The notes: generated from the sequence alone by a model not told the origin. DNA of 64,000 nt from Mesorhizobium sp. Pch-S (GCF_004136315.1 NZ_CP029562.1:5045501-5109500), one strand, 5' to 3'; positions 17,118 to 29,152 are shown, counted from the stretch's first letter. Translations and numbers: made by a program.

Positions 17118-17981
17118 TCAGTGCGTTATCTCAAACAGCAGCGCCGTCGCGTCGTCGCTTACCTTGAAGCGCGGGAATTTCTGGCCGTCCGGATCTTCCT
17201 CGCGTTCGATCTGTCGCAACTCGGCCATGAGCGTTGTCAGACCGCGTTCGGATGCCGCGCGAATCAACCCGGTGCCCTCATAGCGCGCGTATTTATCGAC
17301 CAAGGCTGAAAAGCCGTCGGTGCATAGAAGCCCGCGCGCCGGCAAGGCGGGGCTGAGCCGTCGAATTGAAAGATGGGAGGCTGCTTCGGGCGCGCTGCCC
17401 AGCGTCCACACCGAACCGCCGGGCTGATTGTGGCGCGCGCGCGATCGACGCAGGGCTTCGCGCACCACCGGCTCGTCTGCCAGCGAACGCCAGGCCGCCA
17501 GGCCACCAGCCTGCGCCACGGCTCGACGTGCACCTTCGCTTTCAGCCTTGCTGTAATTGCCATTGGTTTCGAACGCCGTGCCATCCGCGCCGGCCAGGAA
17601 CAGCCTGCAGTCGCCAAGGCCGTAGACGATCAATTCCCGGCCTTCCACGCGCACCAGTTGAAAGCTCGCGGTCGGCAGAGCCCAGGCCTCCACAATCTCC
17701 CCGGAGGGGGCTTCGAGAATTCTCTGCTGGACACGCATGTTCACGTTGCGGACCACATCGGCAATTGAATTGGTCATGCCGATTTCCGCTTCGAAAGCCT
17801 GTGCCGCAAAGACAGCAAGCCATGCTGCATCGGACGTGACATCGAGCAGCGGCTTGCCGCCGAGCCCGGTGGCGCCATCGATGACGAAAGCACAAGAGGC
17901 GTTGCTGCCAGTGGTGTCCTCGTTGCGGCGGCCCGCGTTGCCGGGATCGGAGAGCGAATCGAGAATGCGCAGTGTTGGCAT
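17118..17981 (-). CDS. PP2C-family protein phosphatase
   Basis: A predicted metal-dependent serine/threonine phosphatase of about 287 residues. The metal-binding acidic residues of the family are present: RRNEDTTG near the N-terminus, FVIDGATGLGG shortly after, LLCTDGFSALVDKY near residue 230 and KVSDDATALLFE at the end. I start at 17981, which has AGGGA 5-9 bases upstream; an ATG at 18014 would add 11 residues. The gene converges on the autotransporter with a 50-base gap holding a weak hairpin (17066-17100). No kinase partner is adjacent, so its substrate is unknown. Confidence 0.85.
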   Translation of the reverse strand: MPTLRILDSLSDPGNAGRRNEDTTGSNASCAFVIDGATGLGGKPLLDVTSDAAWLAVFAAQAFEAEIGMTNSIADVVRNVNMRVQQRILEAPSGEIVEAWALPTASFQLVRVEGRELIVYGLGDCRLFLAGADGTAFETNGNYSKAESEGARRAVAQAGGLAAWRSLADEPVVREALRRSRARHNQPGGSVWTLGSAPEAASHLSIRRLSPALPARGLLCTDGFSALVDKYARYEGTGLIRAASERGLTTLMAELRQIEREEDPDGQKFPRFKVSDDATALLFEITH

Positions 17982-18125
17982 GGTGATCCCTGAGAGGTCG
18001 CCCATGTTGCCCATCCCTTCATGACGTGCAACTGAAAGCGGCAGGCTGGAACAGCCGAAAAGGATGTTGGTTTCGCCAGCGCTGGGCTATAGGTTCTGCC
18101 GCCCGCAACCGCCTCAAGGCCGACC

Positions 18126-18866
18126 ATGCCCGCCAAGCTTTCCGTGAACCTCAATGCCATCGCGTTGCTGCGCAACCGTCGTGATCTGCCATGGCCAAGC
18201 GTGACGGGGCTCGGTCGCATTGCGCTCGCTGCCGGCGCGCATGGCCTGACCGTCCATCCGCGGCCTGATGAACGTCATACCCGGCATTCCGATTTGCCGG
18301 AGCTTCGCGCGCTGATCGACGACGAATTTCCCAAGGCTGAATTCAACATCGAAGGTTACCCGACCGAGGATTTTCTCGACCTTGTGGAAAAGAACCAGCC
18401 CGAGCAGGTGACTCTGGTGCCGGACGACCCTGCGCAGGCGACTTCGGATCATGGCTGGAACTTTGTCGGGCAGGCTGATTTTCTCGAACCCATCGTCAGG
18501 CGTCTGAAGAAGGGCGGTTTCCGCGTTTCCCTGTTTTCCGACCCTGACCCCGCCGGCGCAGTGGTGGCACGTGATATCGGCGCTGATCGCATCGAACTCT
18601 ACACCGGCCCTTATGGCGGTTACCATTCTGATTCCGAAAAAGCGGCCAAGGAATTGGAAAGGCTTGGAAAAACGGCGGATGCGGCAATAGCTGCCGGGCT
18701 GCAGGTCAATGCCGGGCACGACCTCGTGGTGTCCAACCTGCCACCCCTGGTGAAGCGCATCCCGGCGCTGGCGGAAGTCTCTATCGGACATGGCTTGACA
18801 GCGGATGCGCTGGAGTATGGCATGGCGGGCACGATAGGGCGGTTCCTGAAGGCGTGCGGGTGGTAG
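18126..18866 (+). CDS. pdxJ: Pyridoxine 5'-phosphate synthase
   Basis: It condenses 1-deoxyxylulose 5-phosphate with 3-amino-2-oxopropyl phosphate to pyridoxine 5'-phosphate in the DXP-dependent vitamin B6 pathway. The 246-residue length is normal. Signature segments are present: [33 protein letters not shown] (phosphate and substrate binding), [29 protein letters not shown] and [12 protein letters not shown], as in the TIM-barrel family. The substrate-binding VNLN and HPRPDxRH motifs are intact. It is a monocistronic gene divergent from the PP2C gene; pdxA is not adjacent. Confidence 0.96.
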   Translation: MPAKLSVNLNAIALLRNRRDLPWPSVTGLGRIALAAGAHGLTVHPRPDERHTRHSDLPELRALIDDEFPKAEFNIEGYPTEDFLDLVEKNQPEQVTLVPDDPAQATSDHGWNFVGQADFLEPIVRRLKKGGFRVSLFSDPDPAGAVVARDIGADRIELYTGPYGGYHSDSEKAAKELERLGKTADAAIAAGLQVNAGHDLVVSNLPPLVKRIPALAEVSIGHGLTADALEYGMAGTIGRFLKACGW

Positions 18867-18972
18867 CGGAAATTTGTTCGAACCCGCGAATGTCAGCGTC
18901 ATGACGCCGGGGCACTTGATATTGCATTGCGGCAAGCGTAGAGCACCGCGCGCTTGAAACGGAGTGTCACCG

Positions 18973-20892
18973 ATGGCCGCTGCCAACCATGGCGCTGAGG
19001 CTGAAGGAACCGAACTGCCCGAGCATTCAGGGGTTGAGCAGCACAGCACCAAGGTGCTGATGCTGGGCGCTCTCGGTGTCGTCTACGGCGATATCGGTAC
19101 CAGCCCGATCTATGCTTTCCGCGAAGCGCTGGTCGCAGCGTCCGGCAGTGAGTTGTCCAAGCGCGAGGATGTCCTTGGCGTCCTGTCTTTGGTGATCTGG
19201 GCGCTGACCATCATCGTCACCATCAAATACATCATGTTCGTGCTGCGCGCCGACAACCGCGGTGAGGGCGGCACGCTGTCGCTGATGGCGCTGGCACGCG
19301 CCACTTTCCAGAAACGCTCGGCGATTGTGCTTGGCATCGGCATGGTCGGTGCTTCGCTGTTCTACGGCGATGCCGTCATTACGCCGGCGATCTCGGTGCT
19401 GTCGGCTGTCGAAGGCATGAAGGTGGTCACGCCGGCGTTTGATCCCTATGTCGTGCCGCTGACGCTGGTGATCCTGGCGATCCTGTTTTCGGTGCAGCGG
19501 TTCGGCACCGGCAGTGTGGCCCTGATCTTCGGTCCGATCACAGCGCTCTGGTTCCTTGCCATCGGTGTCTCGGGCATTGTCCACATCGTCGACGATCCGG
19601 AAGTCCTGCTGGCGATCAATCCGTATTACATCGTGCATTTCCTGATCAATTCGCCGGGTGTCGCTTTTGTTACCGTGGGTGCGATCTTCCTGGCCGTGAC
19701 GGGTGCGGAAGCGCTCTACGCCGACCTCGGTCATTTTGGCCGCAAGCCAATCGTGCTTGCCTGGCTCTGGGTGGTCTTTCCCAGCCTGCTGCTCAACTAC
19801 GCCGGGCAGGCCGCCTATGTTCTGGCCAGGGGTGGAGAAATTGGCCACCCGTTCTTCGAGATGAACGAAGGCTGGGCGCTGATACCGATGGTCGTGCTTG
19901 CGACCGCCGCAACCGTCATCGCCAGCCAGGCAGTGATTTCAGGTGCTTTTTCGCTGACTCGCCAGGCCGTGCAGCTCAACATGCTGCCGCGTCTCGAGAT
20001 CCAGCATACGTCGGAAAAGCAGTCCGGCCAGATCTACATGCCACGCGTCAATTTCATCCTGGCAATCGTGGTCATGCTGCTGGTTGTCGGCTTCCAGCAG
20101 TCGAGTTCGCTGGCCTCTGCCTACGGCATTTCGGTCACCGGCAACATGCTGGTCACTACCGTGCTGCTGTTTGTGATCATGACCCGTATCTGGAAATGGC
20201 ATGTCGGCCTGGCTGTGGCGCTGACGGCGCTGTTCGCGTTCATCGATGTCGGCTTCTTCGTCTCCAACATCGTCAAGGTGTTCGAAGGCGGCTGGGCTTC
20301 GCTTGCGGTCGCCTTCTCCGTGGTGCTGGTCATGTGGACGTGGGTGCGTGGCAGCCGCTACCTGTTTGAAAAGACGCGTCGCAACGAGATCCCGCTCGAT
20401 TTCCTCGCCGGCAATCTGCTCAAGAAAAAGCCGCAGGTCGTTGCCGGCACCGCCGTGTTCCTGACCAGCGATCCGCTGAGCGCGCCGACGGCGCTCATGC
20501 ACAGCCTCAAGCACTACAAGGTGCTGCATGAGCAGAACGTCATTCTATCGGTGGTGACGGCGCCGCAGCCGGTCGTGCCCGACAGCGAACGCGTCAAGAT
20601 GGAGGCCATCAACGAGCTGTTCATGCGGGTGTCGTTGACTTTCGGCTACATGGAACAGCCCAACATCCCGAAGGCGCTGGCCATCTGCCGCAAGCAGGGC
20701 TGGAAATTCGATATCATGACGACGTCGTTCTTCCTGTCACGTCGGTCACTGAAGGCTTCGCCGAATTCCGGCATGCCGCTGTGGCAGGACAGGCTGTTCA
20801 TTGGCCTGGCGCGCACCGCGGCAGATGCGACCGAATACTTCCAGATTCCGACAGGCCGTGTTGTCGAAGTCGGTACGCAGGTGACGATCTAG
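18973..20892 (+). CDS. kup: Low-affinity potassium uptake protein Kup
   Basis: A proton-coupled K+ importer of the inner membrane, 639 residues. The signature [19 protein letters not shown] lies in the first membrane segment. About 12 helices follow, including [20 protein letters not shown] and [22 protein letters not shown], then a cytoplasmic C-terminal domain of about 150 residues ([28 protein letters not shown]). I chose the ATG at 18973 because GGAG lies 9-12 bases upstream; the GTG at 18964 would sit on that site. It stands alone between pdxJ and a hydrolase gene. Confidence 0.96.
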   Translation: MAAANHGAEAEGTELPEHSGVEQHSTKVLMLGALGVVYGDIGTSPIYAFREALVAASGSELSKREDVLGVLSLVIWALTIIVTIKYIMFVLRADNRGEGGTLSLMALARATFQKRSAIVLGIGMVGASLFYGDAVITPAISVLSAVEGMKVVTPAFDPYVVPLTLVILAILFSVQRFGTGSVALIFGPITALWFLAIGVSGIVHIVDDPEVLLAINPYYIVHFLINSPGVAFVTVGAIFLAVTGAEALYADLGHFGRKPIVLAWLWVVFPSLLLNYAGQAAYVLARGGEIGHPFFEMNEGWALIPMVVLATAATVIASQAVISGAFSLTRQAVQLNMLPRLEIQHTSEKQSGQIYMPRVNFILAIVVMLLVVGFQQSSSLASAYGISVTGNMLVTTVLLFVIMTRIWKWHVGLAVALTALFAFIDVGFFVSNIVKVFEGGWASLAVAFSVVLVMWTWVRGSRYLFEKTRRNEIPLDFLAGNLLKKKPQVVAGTAVFLTSDPLSAPTALMHSLKHYKVLHEQNVILSVVTAPQPVVPDSERVKMEAINELFMRVSLTFGYMEQPNIPKALAICRKQGWKFDIMTTSFFLSRRSLKASPNSGMPLWQDRLFIGLARTAADATEYFQIPTGRVVEVGTQVTI

Positions 20893-21031
20893 CGATGATC
20901 AGGGTCGCGGCCTCCGGGGCCGCTATCATGAGGCCGCACGTCACCCTTCCGAAGACATCAGGGCGACGCATCACCGCGTTGACAGTGGCTGCCTGAACGA
21001 CAACTCTCGGCCGGGTTCCACGAGGGTTACC

Positions 21032-21886
21032 ATGCACGCCTTGTTCAAACGCTGTGCGGTTCTGGTTGGCGTTGGGGTCATTACCGCCTTGCCGCCCAGC
21101 GCTATCGCCGGTGAAACCGTGGTGACATTGGAAAACGGCATTGTCGGTACGCTCAACCTGCCGGATGGCACCGGCAAGGTGCCTGCGGTGTTGATGCTGC
21201 ACGGCTTTGCCGGCAGCCGCGACGAGGTTGCCTCCATATACAAGCGCGAGGCCGATACCCTTGCCGCCAAAGGCATCGGCTCGATGCGCATCGATTTCCG
21301 TGGCTTCGGCGAAAGCAACGGCAATGCCGAAGACCTGACTGTCGACAGCCAACTGCAGGATGCGCTCAGCGGTCTTGCCTTCCTCAAGGGCAATCAGCGT
21401 GTTGATGCGGCGCGGCTGGGCGTGCTCGGGTTCAGCCTCGGCGGCGGCATTGCCATCCTGGCCGCGGACCGAGAGTCTGCCACGGTCAAGTCACTGGTGA
21501 CCTGGTCATCGGTCGGTGATTTCCACAAGGACATGGTGGGTGACGTCGGCCAAAAGGTTTTCGACAAGGCTGCGAGCAGGGGTGTCGCCGTCATCGATTT
21601 CGGCGATCACCAGCTCGTGTTGAAGAAGGATTTCTTCGACAGTCTCGATCGCTTCCCGCTCGCAGCGGCCATTGCCCGTTATCGTGGCGCCTATCTCGCC
21701 ATCGCTGGCGCTGGCGATTTTTCCGGAGCCTATGTCGAGCCTTTCGTGGCGTCTTCAGCGGCAAATCCCAAGGAGGCCCTGATGCTGCCGGGCGAAGATC
21801 ATATCTACCATGCGCTCAGCTATTTCAGCAGCGGCGTCGAGCCGGTCATCGCCAAGACCGCCGACTGGTTCTCCAAGACGTTGTAG
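21032..21886 (+). CDS. Exported alpha/beta-hydrolase
   Basis: A 284-residue hydrolase with an N-terminal signal peptide (MHALFKRCAVLVGVGVITAL, cleavage near ASAIAG-like residues 22-26). The fold markers are clear: oxyanion-loop MLHGFAGSRDE, the RIDFRGFGESNG turn, the nucleophile elbow GFSLGGG and a probable catalytic histidine in PGEDHIYH near the end. The family includes dienelactone hydrolases and esterases; no specific substrate can be named. The FAD monooxygenase gene follows 6 bases later, so the pair is co-transcribed. Confidence 0.85.
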   Translation: MHALFKRCAVLVGVGVITALPPSAIAGETVVTLENGIVGTLNLPDGTGKVPAVLMLHGFAGSRDEVASIYKREADTLAAKGIGSMRIDFRGFGESNGNAEDLTVDSQLQDALSGLAFLKGNQRVDAARLGVLGFSLGGGIAILAADRESATVKSLVTWSSVGDFHKDMVGDVGQKVFDKAASRGVAVIDFGDHQLVLKKDFFDSLDRFPLAAAIARYRGAYLAIAGAGDFSGAYVEPFVASSAANPKEALMLPGEDHIYHALSYFSSGVEPVIAKTADWFSKTL

Positions 21887-21892
21887 CCGCGC

Positions 21893-23158
21893 ATGGGTTC
21901 TCCTCTCGACATCGCGATCGCTGGTGGCGGTCCGGCAGGGCTCGCCGCGGCGCTCTATCTCCATCGCGCGGGGCACCGCGTCACGATCTTCGAGCGTTTC
22001 GAGGCGCCGTCGCCTGTCGGGTCCGGCCTGATCCTGCAGCCGACAGGGCTGACAGTGCTTGCCGATCTCGGCCTGCTCGATGCCATCCTTGCACTGGGCA
22101 GCCGCATTGAACGGTTGCATGGTGCCGATGCTGCGAGTGGCAGCACGGTGCTCGACGTGCGCTACAACGCGCGGCCGGGTGGACGCTTCGGCCTCGCCGT
22201 GCATCGCGCGGCTCTGTTCGGTGTGCTCTATCGTGCGGTGAGCGATGCCGATATCGGCATCGAGACCGGCGTCGAGCTGGAAACGCTGGAAATTGGCCAG
22301 CGGGCCCGCCTTGTCGGAGACAACGGGCGCAGCATCGGTCCTTTCGACCTGATCGTCGATGCTTCCGGTTCACGCTCGAAGTTGCGGCGCCATGCAGCGA
22401 CGCCCGCGGAGCCGCGTCCGCTTGCCTATGGTGCCTTCTGGGCTTCGCTCGGCTGGCGCGGCGAAGGCTTCGACGAACATGCACTCACCCAGCGCTACGA
22501 TCGCGCCGCGGTCATGATCGGCGTGTTGCCGATCGGTCGCTCAAGCCCAGGCGGCGAGAAGATGGCGGCTTTCTTCTGGAGCCTCAAGCCGGCTGACGCC
22601 GAGATTGTACAGGCGAGAGGGTTGGAGGCATGGAAGGAGCGGGTGCTTTCCCTGTGGCCGGAGTGCGCATCCTACCTCGCGCAGATCGACAATTTCGACC
22701 AGCTGACGCTTGCCCGCTATGGCCACCATACCCTGAAGCTTCCAATTGGTCCGCGGTTGGCAGTTATCGGTGACGCCGCGCATTCGACGAGTCCGCAGCT
22801 TGGCCAGGGCGCCAACATGGCGTTGCTCGATGCTGCCGCGTTGAACCATGCCCTCAAGACGAGCAGCCACCTCGAGGACGCACTCGCGTTCTATGCCAGC
22901 TCACGGCGGTGGCATGTGCGCACCTTCCAGGCGCTTTCCTTGATGTTCACGCCCTTCTACCAGTCGGATTCGGTGTTTCTGCCGTTCATGCGCGACCGGC
23001 TGGTCGCCATCGCTGCGCGCATGCCGCCCATGCCGCAATTGCTGGGTTCGATGGTGGCTGGAACGATGGTTGATCCGTTCCGAATGATCGGGCTGACCGA
23101 GCAGGATTGGACCAGATTTGGCGTCGGCGCGAGCGCTGCGGCCATCGACGACGCCTAG
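21893..23158 (+). CDS. FAD-dependent aromatic-ring monooxygenase-like protein
   Basis: A 421-residue class A flavin monooxygenase. The Rossmann dinucleotide site is IAIAGGGPAGLAAALYLHR (residues 7-25), with the acidic end ERFEAP. The second FAD motif, VIGDAAHSTSPQLGQGANMALLDA, lies near residue 285. VDASGSRSKLR is the middle 'DG' region variant. The family hydroxylates aromatic compounds or oxidises related substrates with NAD(P)H and O2; the substrate is unknown. It lies 6 bases after an exported hydrolase gene and is followed by a LysR regulator on the same strand. Confidence 0.87.
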   Translation: MGSPLDIAIAGGGPAGLAAALYLHRAGHRVTIFERFEAPSPVGSGLILQPTGLTVLADLGLLDAILALGSRIERLHGADAASGSTVLDVRYNARPGGRFGLAVHRAALFGVLYRAVSDADIGIETGVELETLEIGQRARLVGDNGRSIGPFDLIVDASGSRSKLRRHAATPAEPRPLAYGAFWASLGWRGEGFDEHALTQRYDRAAVMIGVLPIGRSSPGGEKMAAFFWSLKPADAEIVQARGLEAWKERVLSLWPECASYLAQIDNFDQLTLARYGHHTLKLPIGPRLAVIGDAAHSTSPQLGQGANMALLDAAALNHALKTSSHLEDALAFYASSRRWHVRTFQALSLMFTPFYQSDSVFLPFMRDRLVAIAARMPPMPQLLGSMVAGTMVDPFRMIGLTEQDWTRFGVGASAAAIDDA

Positions 23159-23247
23159 CATCGCGCCGTGATGGAAAATGGACAGGCTTGCTGTTGTGAA
23201 ATAGAATGCTGTCAGGCAAAATATTCATGAACTGACTTCACAAAAGC

Positions 23248-24162
23248 ATGGTCTCTTCCCGCATCGACACCAACCGCCTCGGCGAAATGGATGTGTTCGT
23301 GCGCGTGGTGGAGTTATGCGGCTTTTCGCCGGCAGCCAGGGCGCTCAGACTCTCGCCCTCCGCCGTCAGCAAGCTGATCGCGCGGCTGGAGACACGTCTC
23401 GGTGCCCGCTTGTTCAACCGATCTACCCGCAAGTTGGCGCTGACTGCCGAGGGCAACATTTTCTACGAGCGTTGCGTGCGCATCCTGGCTGACGTCGACA
23501 GTGCCGAACGCGAGGCCGCCGCAGGGGCCGCGCCGCGGGGACGCCTGAGGGTCAATTGCAACACTGCCTTCTCGCAATGGATGCTCACTCCGATCGTACC
23601 GGAGTTCCTGGCGCGGTATCCCGAGATCGTGCTCGACCTCGTCGTTTCCGACGTGGTGGTGGATCTGCTGCAGGAACACGCCGACGTGGCTATCCGCGTT
23701 GGTCCCCTGGCCAATTCCAGCCTGATTGCACGCAAGCTTGGGGAGAGCAAGGCAATCGTGGTGGCTTCGCCGACCTATCTGCAGCGTGCCGGCACGCCGC
23801 GGACGCCCGCAGAACTAGCCTATCACAACCTGCTTGGCTTCGGTTTTTCCCGATTGGTAGAAGGCTGGCCATTTCTCGATGAAAACGGGCAGGTGGTGCG
23901 CATCGCACCTCAAGGTAATGCGCTGGCCAGCGACGGCGACACCATGAGACGTCTGGCGCTTGCCGGTGTCGGCATTGCCCGTACTGCCCGCTTTCACATG
24001 GAAGAAGACCTCGCCGCTGGCCGTCTCGTGCCGTTGCTCGAAGACTATAGCCCCGGTGAAGTCGAGCCGATCCACGCCGTCTATGTCGGACAAGGTGGCG
24101 TGCTGCCGGCGCGTGTGCGTGCCTTTCTCGACTTCCTCGCCGAGAAGGTGAGGGTGCGATAG
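23248..24162 (+). CDS. LysR-family transcriptional regulator
   Basis: A 304-residue regulator. Residues 10-68 form the winged helix-turn-helix (LGEMDVFVRVVELCGFSPAARAL, SPSAVSKLIARLETRLGARLF, NRSTRKLALTAEG). The effector domain has IRVGPLANSSLIARKLGES and LALAGVGIARTARF. It resembles the large group of LysR proteins that are often placed by oxidoreductases. The gene is on the same strand and 89 bases after the FAD monooxygenase, so its target may be that gene pair or something distant. Confidence 0.9.
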   Translation: MVSSRIDTNRLGEMDVFVRVVELCGFSPAARALRLSPSAVSKLIARLETRLGARLFNRSTRKLALTAEGNIFYERCVRILADVDSAEREAAAGAAPRGRLRVNCNTAFSQWMLTPIVPEFLARYPEIVLDLVVSDVVVDLLQEHADVAIRVGPLANSSLIARKLGESKAIVVASPTYLQRAGTPRTPAELAYHNLLGFGFSRLVEGWPFLDENGQVVRIAPQGNALASDGDTMRRLALAGVGIARTARFHMEEDLAAGRLVPLLEDYSPGEVEPIHAVYVGQGGVLPARVRAFLDFLAEKVRVR

Positions 24163-24386
24163 AGATGCCTATGCTTGACACTGCGTTGGCTTAGCCCAGC
24201 TTCGACGTCACAAACCGGGCGGAAGTGACCACGCTACCGGCGCTTTGGAACAGGGTCTCTCCCGGCAAGGTCGGCGATGGGGTCCAGGCAGGCACTACCG
24301 TCGCACAGCAGCAGCCGTATGTCTGTTCGCGCGCGCAATTTTGTTGGAGCGGGATTGACGGGACTGGTTCCTGTTGTTAAAGCCGA

Positions 24387-24401
24387 ACCGTAACGTACGG
24401 T
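24387..24401. promoter_or_regulatory. Palindrome upstream of the TetR-ilvC pair
   Basis: ACCGTA (24387-24392) and TACGGT (24396-24401) form a perfect 6-base inverted repeat with a 3-base spacer, 16 bases before the TetR start codon. A further CGGTACGG overlaps its right half. The position suits an autoregulatory TetR operator. Confidence 0.55.
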
Positions 24402-24417
24402 ACGGCAACGGTCGGCG

Positions 24418-26132
<1,715 letters not shown>

Positions 26133-26215
26133 GCCCCGTCGAACACTTCGGACCGTCGCGGAGCGCAGGATGCTTCGCGACGCCATCCTCAAGTAATGTT
26201 CAGTCGCAAAAATCC

Positions 26216-26246
26216 AGACCGGCGAATCACTTCGCCGGTCTTTTTC
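26216..26246 (+). terminator. Rho-independent terminator after ilvC
   Basis: A perfect 11-base stem (26216-26226 with 26231-26241) and a TCAC loop are followed by TTTTC. It lies about 84 bases after the ilvC stop codon. Confidence 0.88.
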
Positions 26247-26416
26247 ATGTGCCATTCCGGCACGGTTTCAACTGGCATGAAGGTCGCTTGTCGTTGGTCG
26301 GGAGGGCAACATCCAGAAATGGATGTGCCGGGGTGGCCATGCCCGCAAGTTGCGGGAAGCCAACAGTTCCGTACCGATTCGACCGGTCCCGCGGGGGGCG
26401 CCTGGCGGCGGTGCGA

Positions 26417-26447
26417 GAGCCGGCGCGGCGGGGGGCCGCGCCGGCTC
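26417..26447. repeat. GC-rich perfect hairpin downstream of the BA14K gene
   Basis: A 13-base perfect stem (26417-26429 with 26435-26447) encloses GGGGG. It has no T-run on either side. It may stabilise or end the BA14K transcript on the minus strand, but it is not a classical terminator. Confidence 0.45.
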
Positions 26448-26469
26448 AGTCATCTGTTAGACCTGCGTT

Positions 26470-27045
26470 TTAGTAGCGGTAAGGCGATACGCATTGCCGG
26501 CGTGGTCCGTAATTGGGCTGGAAGGTGTTGTCCCAGGCCCGGTACGAACGGTAACGCGAGTAACACCACTGCACGTGTCCGGATGCGCGCGGCGCACGGT
26601 ACACAGGGCGCGGGCGATAATAATCGTTGTAGATAAGGCCGGAGCCAAGCAGGCCGAGGCCGAGATAGACCCCCGAATTGTCCCAGCCTCTGCGGTAGTG
26701 GCGGCGATAACGCCAACCGTCATCGCGCCAGCCGCGGTCGCCCCGCCAATGGCGGCCGCGCCAGCCATCGTCGCGCCATCCGTCACGACGCCAGCCCCGA
26801 TCGCCTCGCCACCCGCGATCTCCTCGCCAACCATCGCCGCGCCATCCGCGCCGCCATTCATTGTTCCTTATTCCACCGCCGCCACCGCCACCGGCCCAGC
26901 TGTCGCGAACCTTCAGGACATCGGATTGCGTTGGGGGTGTCGGCATCGCTGGTGCCGGCATCGGAACTGAAAAGGCCGGTGCAGAGAGACCGACGAGCAG
27001 GCCGAGCGTCACGAGCCCGGTACGAAAGTTGATGAGCCGTTTCAT
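26470..27045 (-). CDS. BA14K-family exported protein with Arg/Trp/Gly repeats
   Basis: A 191-residue secreted protein. GGAGAG precedes the ATG at 27045, which opens a clear signal peptide ([16 protein letters not shown]). A glycine run (GGGGGGG) follows, then a low-complexity block of about ten [12 protein letters not shown]-type repeats. The final 35 residues are the BA14K domain ([15 protein letters not shown], then PNYGPRRQC), first described in Brucella as an immunoreactive, lectin-like protein. The repeat block between signal and BA14K domain is much longer than in the short members. A role at the cell surface or periplasm is inferred from the family. Confidence 0.87.
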   Translation of the reverse strand: MKRLINFRTGLVTLGLLVGLSAPAFSVPMPAPAMPTPPTQSDVLKVRDSWAGGGGGGGIRNNEWRRGWRGDGWRGDRGWRGDRGWRRDGWRDDGWRGRHWRGDRGWRDDGWRYRRHYRRGWDNSGVYLGLGLLGSGLIYNDYYRPRPVYRAPRASGHVQWCYSRYRSYRAWDNTFQPNYGPRRQCVSPYRY

Positions 27046-27232
27046 AACACTCTCCAATGAAACACAGGCCCCGCGCCCTTGGATTCCGAGGGAGGACGCG
27101 ACAATGGGCTTTGATCCATGAACGGGCGATGAATGGAAAGGTTTCATCAACTATTCCAAACAGCTTGTCGCGTCCCGTTATCGAACAGGTTCAGCCTTGT
27201 CTTTGGAGCGGCTTGCAGGCAAAGCTCGCATC

Positions 27233-28342
27233 ATGTCGCTGCGCCTCGCCACCTTCAATGTCGAGAACCTGATGAACAGGTTCGATTTTTCGGGCTACCG
27301 CAATCAGCTCAACGAGGATCGTACGCTGGCGCTCTTTGATATCCGCAGCGAGGCCGAGTACCGGCAGCTCGAACAGGCGCGGGTGATCGCCCATTCCGAC
27401 GACACCCGGCAACTCACGGCACTGGCAATCGCCGCGACACGGGCTGACATCATCTGCCTGCAGGAGGTGGACAACATCGAGGCGTTGAAAGCCTTTGAAT
27501 ACGGCTATCTGTTCAAGATGGTGGGTGAGGGCTATCGCCAGAAATACACCACCGACGGCAACGATTCACGCGGCATCGATGTTGCCGTGATGATGCGGAC
27601 CGAGACCGCGCATGGCCAGCCGATCGATTTCGTACGCATGACTAGCCATGCCTATGTCACCTTCGAGCAATTCGGACTGTTCACGCCGGAGCTTGCAGCG
27701 CTCGGCTATGAAGCCAACGAGCGCATTTTCCGGCGTGATTGCCTGGAGATCGACGTCACGGTCGGAGGCGTGCCACTGACGCTCTATCTGGTGCATTTCA
27801 AGTCGATGGGGCCGCCGCGCAACGGGCTGGATGGCCGTGCGGCGACGATGCCGCTGCGCAACGCGGAAGCGAAAGCGGTGCGCCGTATCATCGAGCAGCG
27901 TTTCGGTGCCGAACATGCCGCTTCCAAGCGCTGGGCGATCTGCGGCGACATGAACGACTATCGCCATCGCGTGCTGATCGGTGGTGATGCCTATGGCGGC
28001 TACAATTTCCAGCCGGTGGCGGAAACTGAAACCTGCCTGAACGTTTTCCTGGCTGATGGCTTTGCCGAGAACATCGTCGAGCGACGTCCTGAAATCGATC
28101 GCTGGACGCTCTATCATACGCGTGGTCCCCAGGAGCGGCACCTGTGCCAGCTCGACTACATCCTGTTGTCGAAAGGCCTTGCCGCGCGCAATGCAGCCAT
28201 CCCCGACATCATCCGCAACGGACAGCCCTGGCGTACTCCATTCCCGCCCGGCCAGGAGATCGAGCGTTTTCCACGCATCGGCTGGGACAGGCCAAAGGCT
28301 TCCGATCATTGTCCGGTGGCGGTCACGCTGGATCTCGTCTGA
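27233..28342 (+). CDS. Endonuclease/exonuclease/phosphatase family protein
   Basis: A 369-residue EEP-fold enzyme. It opens with LRLATFNVENLMNRF, the strand carrying the conserved asparagine. ICLQEVDNIEAL holds the metal-binding Glu, ICGDMNDYRHR holds the Asp and Asn of the active site, and SDHCPVAVTLDL near the end supplies the catalytic Asp-His pair. The fold includes AP endonucleases, DNases and lipid phosphatases; this subfamily is uncharacterised. No signal peptide is present, so it is probably cytosolic. The ATG at 27233 begins the conserved strand; a TTG at 27197 is less likely. The NUDIX gene starts 2 bases after its stop. Confidence 0.87.
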   Translation: MSLRLATFNVENLMNRFDFSGYRNQLNEDRTLALFDIRSEAEYRQLEQARVIAHSDDTRQLTALAIAATRADIICLQEVDNIEALKAFEYGYLFKMVGEGYRQKYTTDGNDSRGIDVAVMMRTETAHGQPIDFVRMTSHAYVTFEQFGLFTPELAALGYEANERIFRRDCLEIDVTVGGVPLTLYLVHFKSMGPPRNGLDGRAATMPLRNAEAKAVRRIIEQRFGAEHAASKRWAICGDMNDYRHRVLIGGDAYGGYNFQPVAETETCLNVFLADGFAENIVERRPEIDRWTLYHTRGPQERHLCQLDYILLSKGLAARNAAIPDIIRNGQPWRTPFPPGQEIERFPRIGWDRPKASDHCPVAVTLDLV

Positions 28343-28344
28343 GA

Positions 28345-29058
28345 ATGGCTCGCTTCGAAATTCCGCGTGGCGCCATTGTGCCCGTTACCTCGGTGGATGT
28401 GCGGCTCGACCCCGCACCGCATCCGTTCGAAATCGAGAACATGGCGCTCGTCGAAGAGAACTGGCGACAGGAGCACGCTGCCAATCCGCGTCTCTACGAT
28501 GGCACCCTGACGCTTCCGTCGGAGCTGAAGCTCAGCAGTCAGGGTGAACTGGTCGGTCGCTGCCACGTGGCGCGGTTTGCAACAATGCTCTATTGGCGCA
28601 AGAACAAGGGAAGTCCCGGCATTGAACATTGTTTTGCGCAGGCCGCGCTGGTGGCAAACGACGGTGCGTTGATTGCGGTGCGCATGGGCCCCCACACCGC
28701 CAATGCCGGCCGCGTCTATTTCGCGGCCGGTTCCTTCGAACCCGAAGATTTTGTCGGCGGCCGTGCCGATACTGTGGGCAACATGCATCGTGAGGTGATG
28801 GAAGAAACCGGGCTCGACTTGACCCACACGCCGCGTGAGCCGGGCTACCATCTGCATTCGATCAACGGCTCGACCATGCTGTTTCGCCGCTATTATCTCG
28901 ACGAGGCCGCCGAGGCCGTGGCTGACCGGATACGAGCCTTCGTCGCCTCCGAGATCGAACCGGAGATCGAAGGTCCGGTGATCGTCCGTTCCGCAAGTGA
29001 TCTGCCCGAAGGAACGCTCAATCATCTCGCCGCCGTAGCACGCTGGCATTTCACCTGA
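28345..29058 (+). CDS. NUDIX hydrolase
   Basis: A 237-residue member of the NUDIX superfamily, which hydrolyses nucleoside diphosphates linked to other groups. The Nudix box is recognisable as GSFEPEDFVGG followed by NMHREVMEETGLDL (about residues 131-160), with the catalytic REVMEETGL core intact. The protein is longer than simple MutT enzymes and has an N-terminal domain of about 100 residues. Its start lies 2 bases after the stop of the endonuclease/phosphatase gene, so the two are translationally coupled and may act on related nucleotide substrates (inference). Confidence 0.87.
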   Translation: MARFEIPRGAIVPVTSVDVRLDPAPHPFEIENMALVEENWRQEHAANPRLYDGTLTLPSELKLSSQGELVGRCHVARFATMLYWRKNKGSPGIEHCFAQAALVANDGALIAVRMGPHTANAGRVYFAAGSFEPEDFVGGRADTVGNMHREVMEETGLDLTHTPREPGYHLHSINGSTMLFRRYYLDEAAEAVADRIRAFVASEIEPEIEGPVIVRSASDLPEGTLNHLAAVARWHFT

Positions 29059-29152
29059 GTTCTGCAACCCGTCAGACAATCCTTGCTACCGGGATGCCGT
29101 TGCGTCACTGGTTGGCGTCGGCGATTTTGCCCGGCTGCTTCGGAGGGAGATC

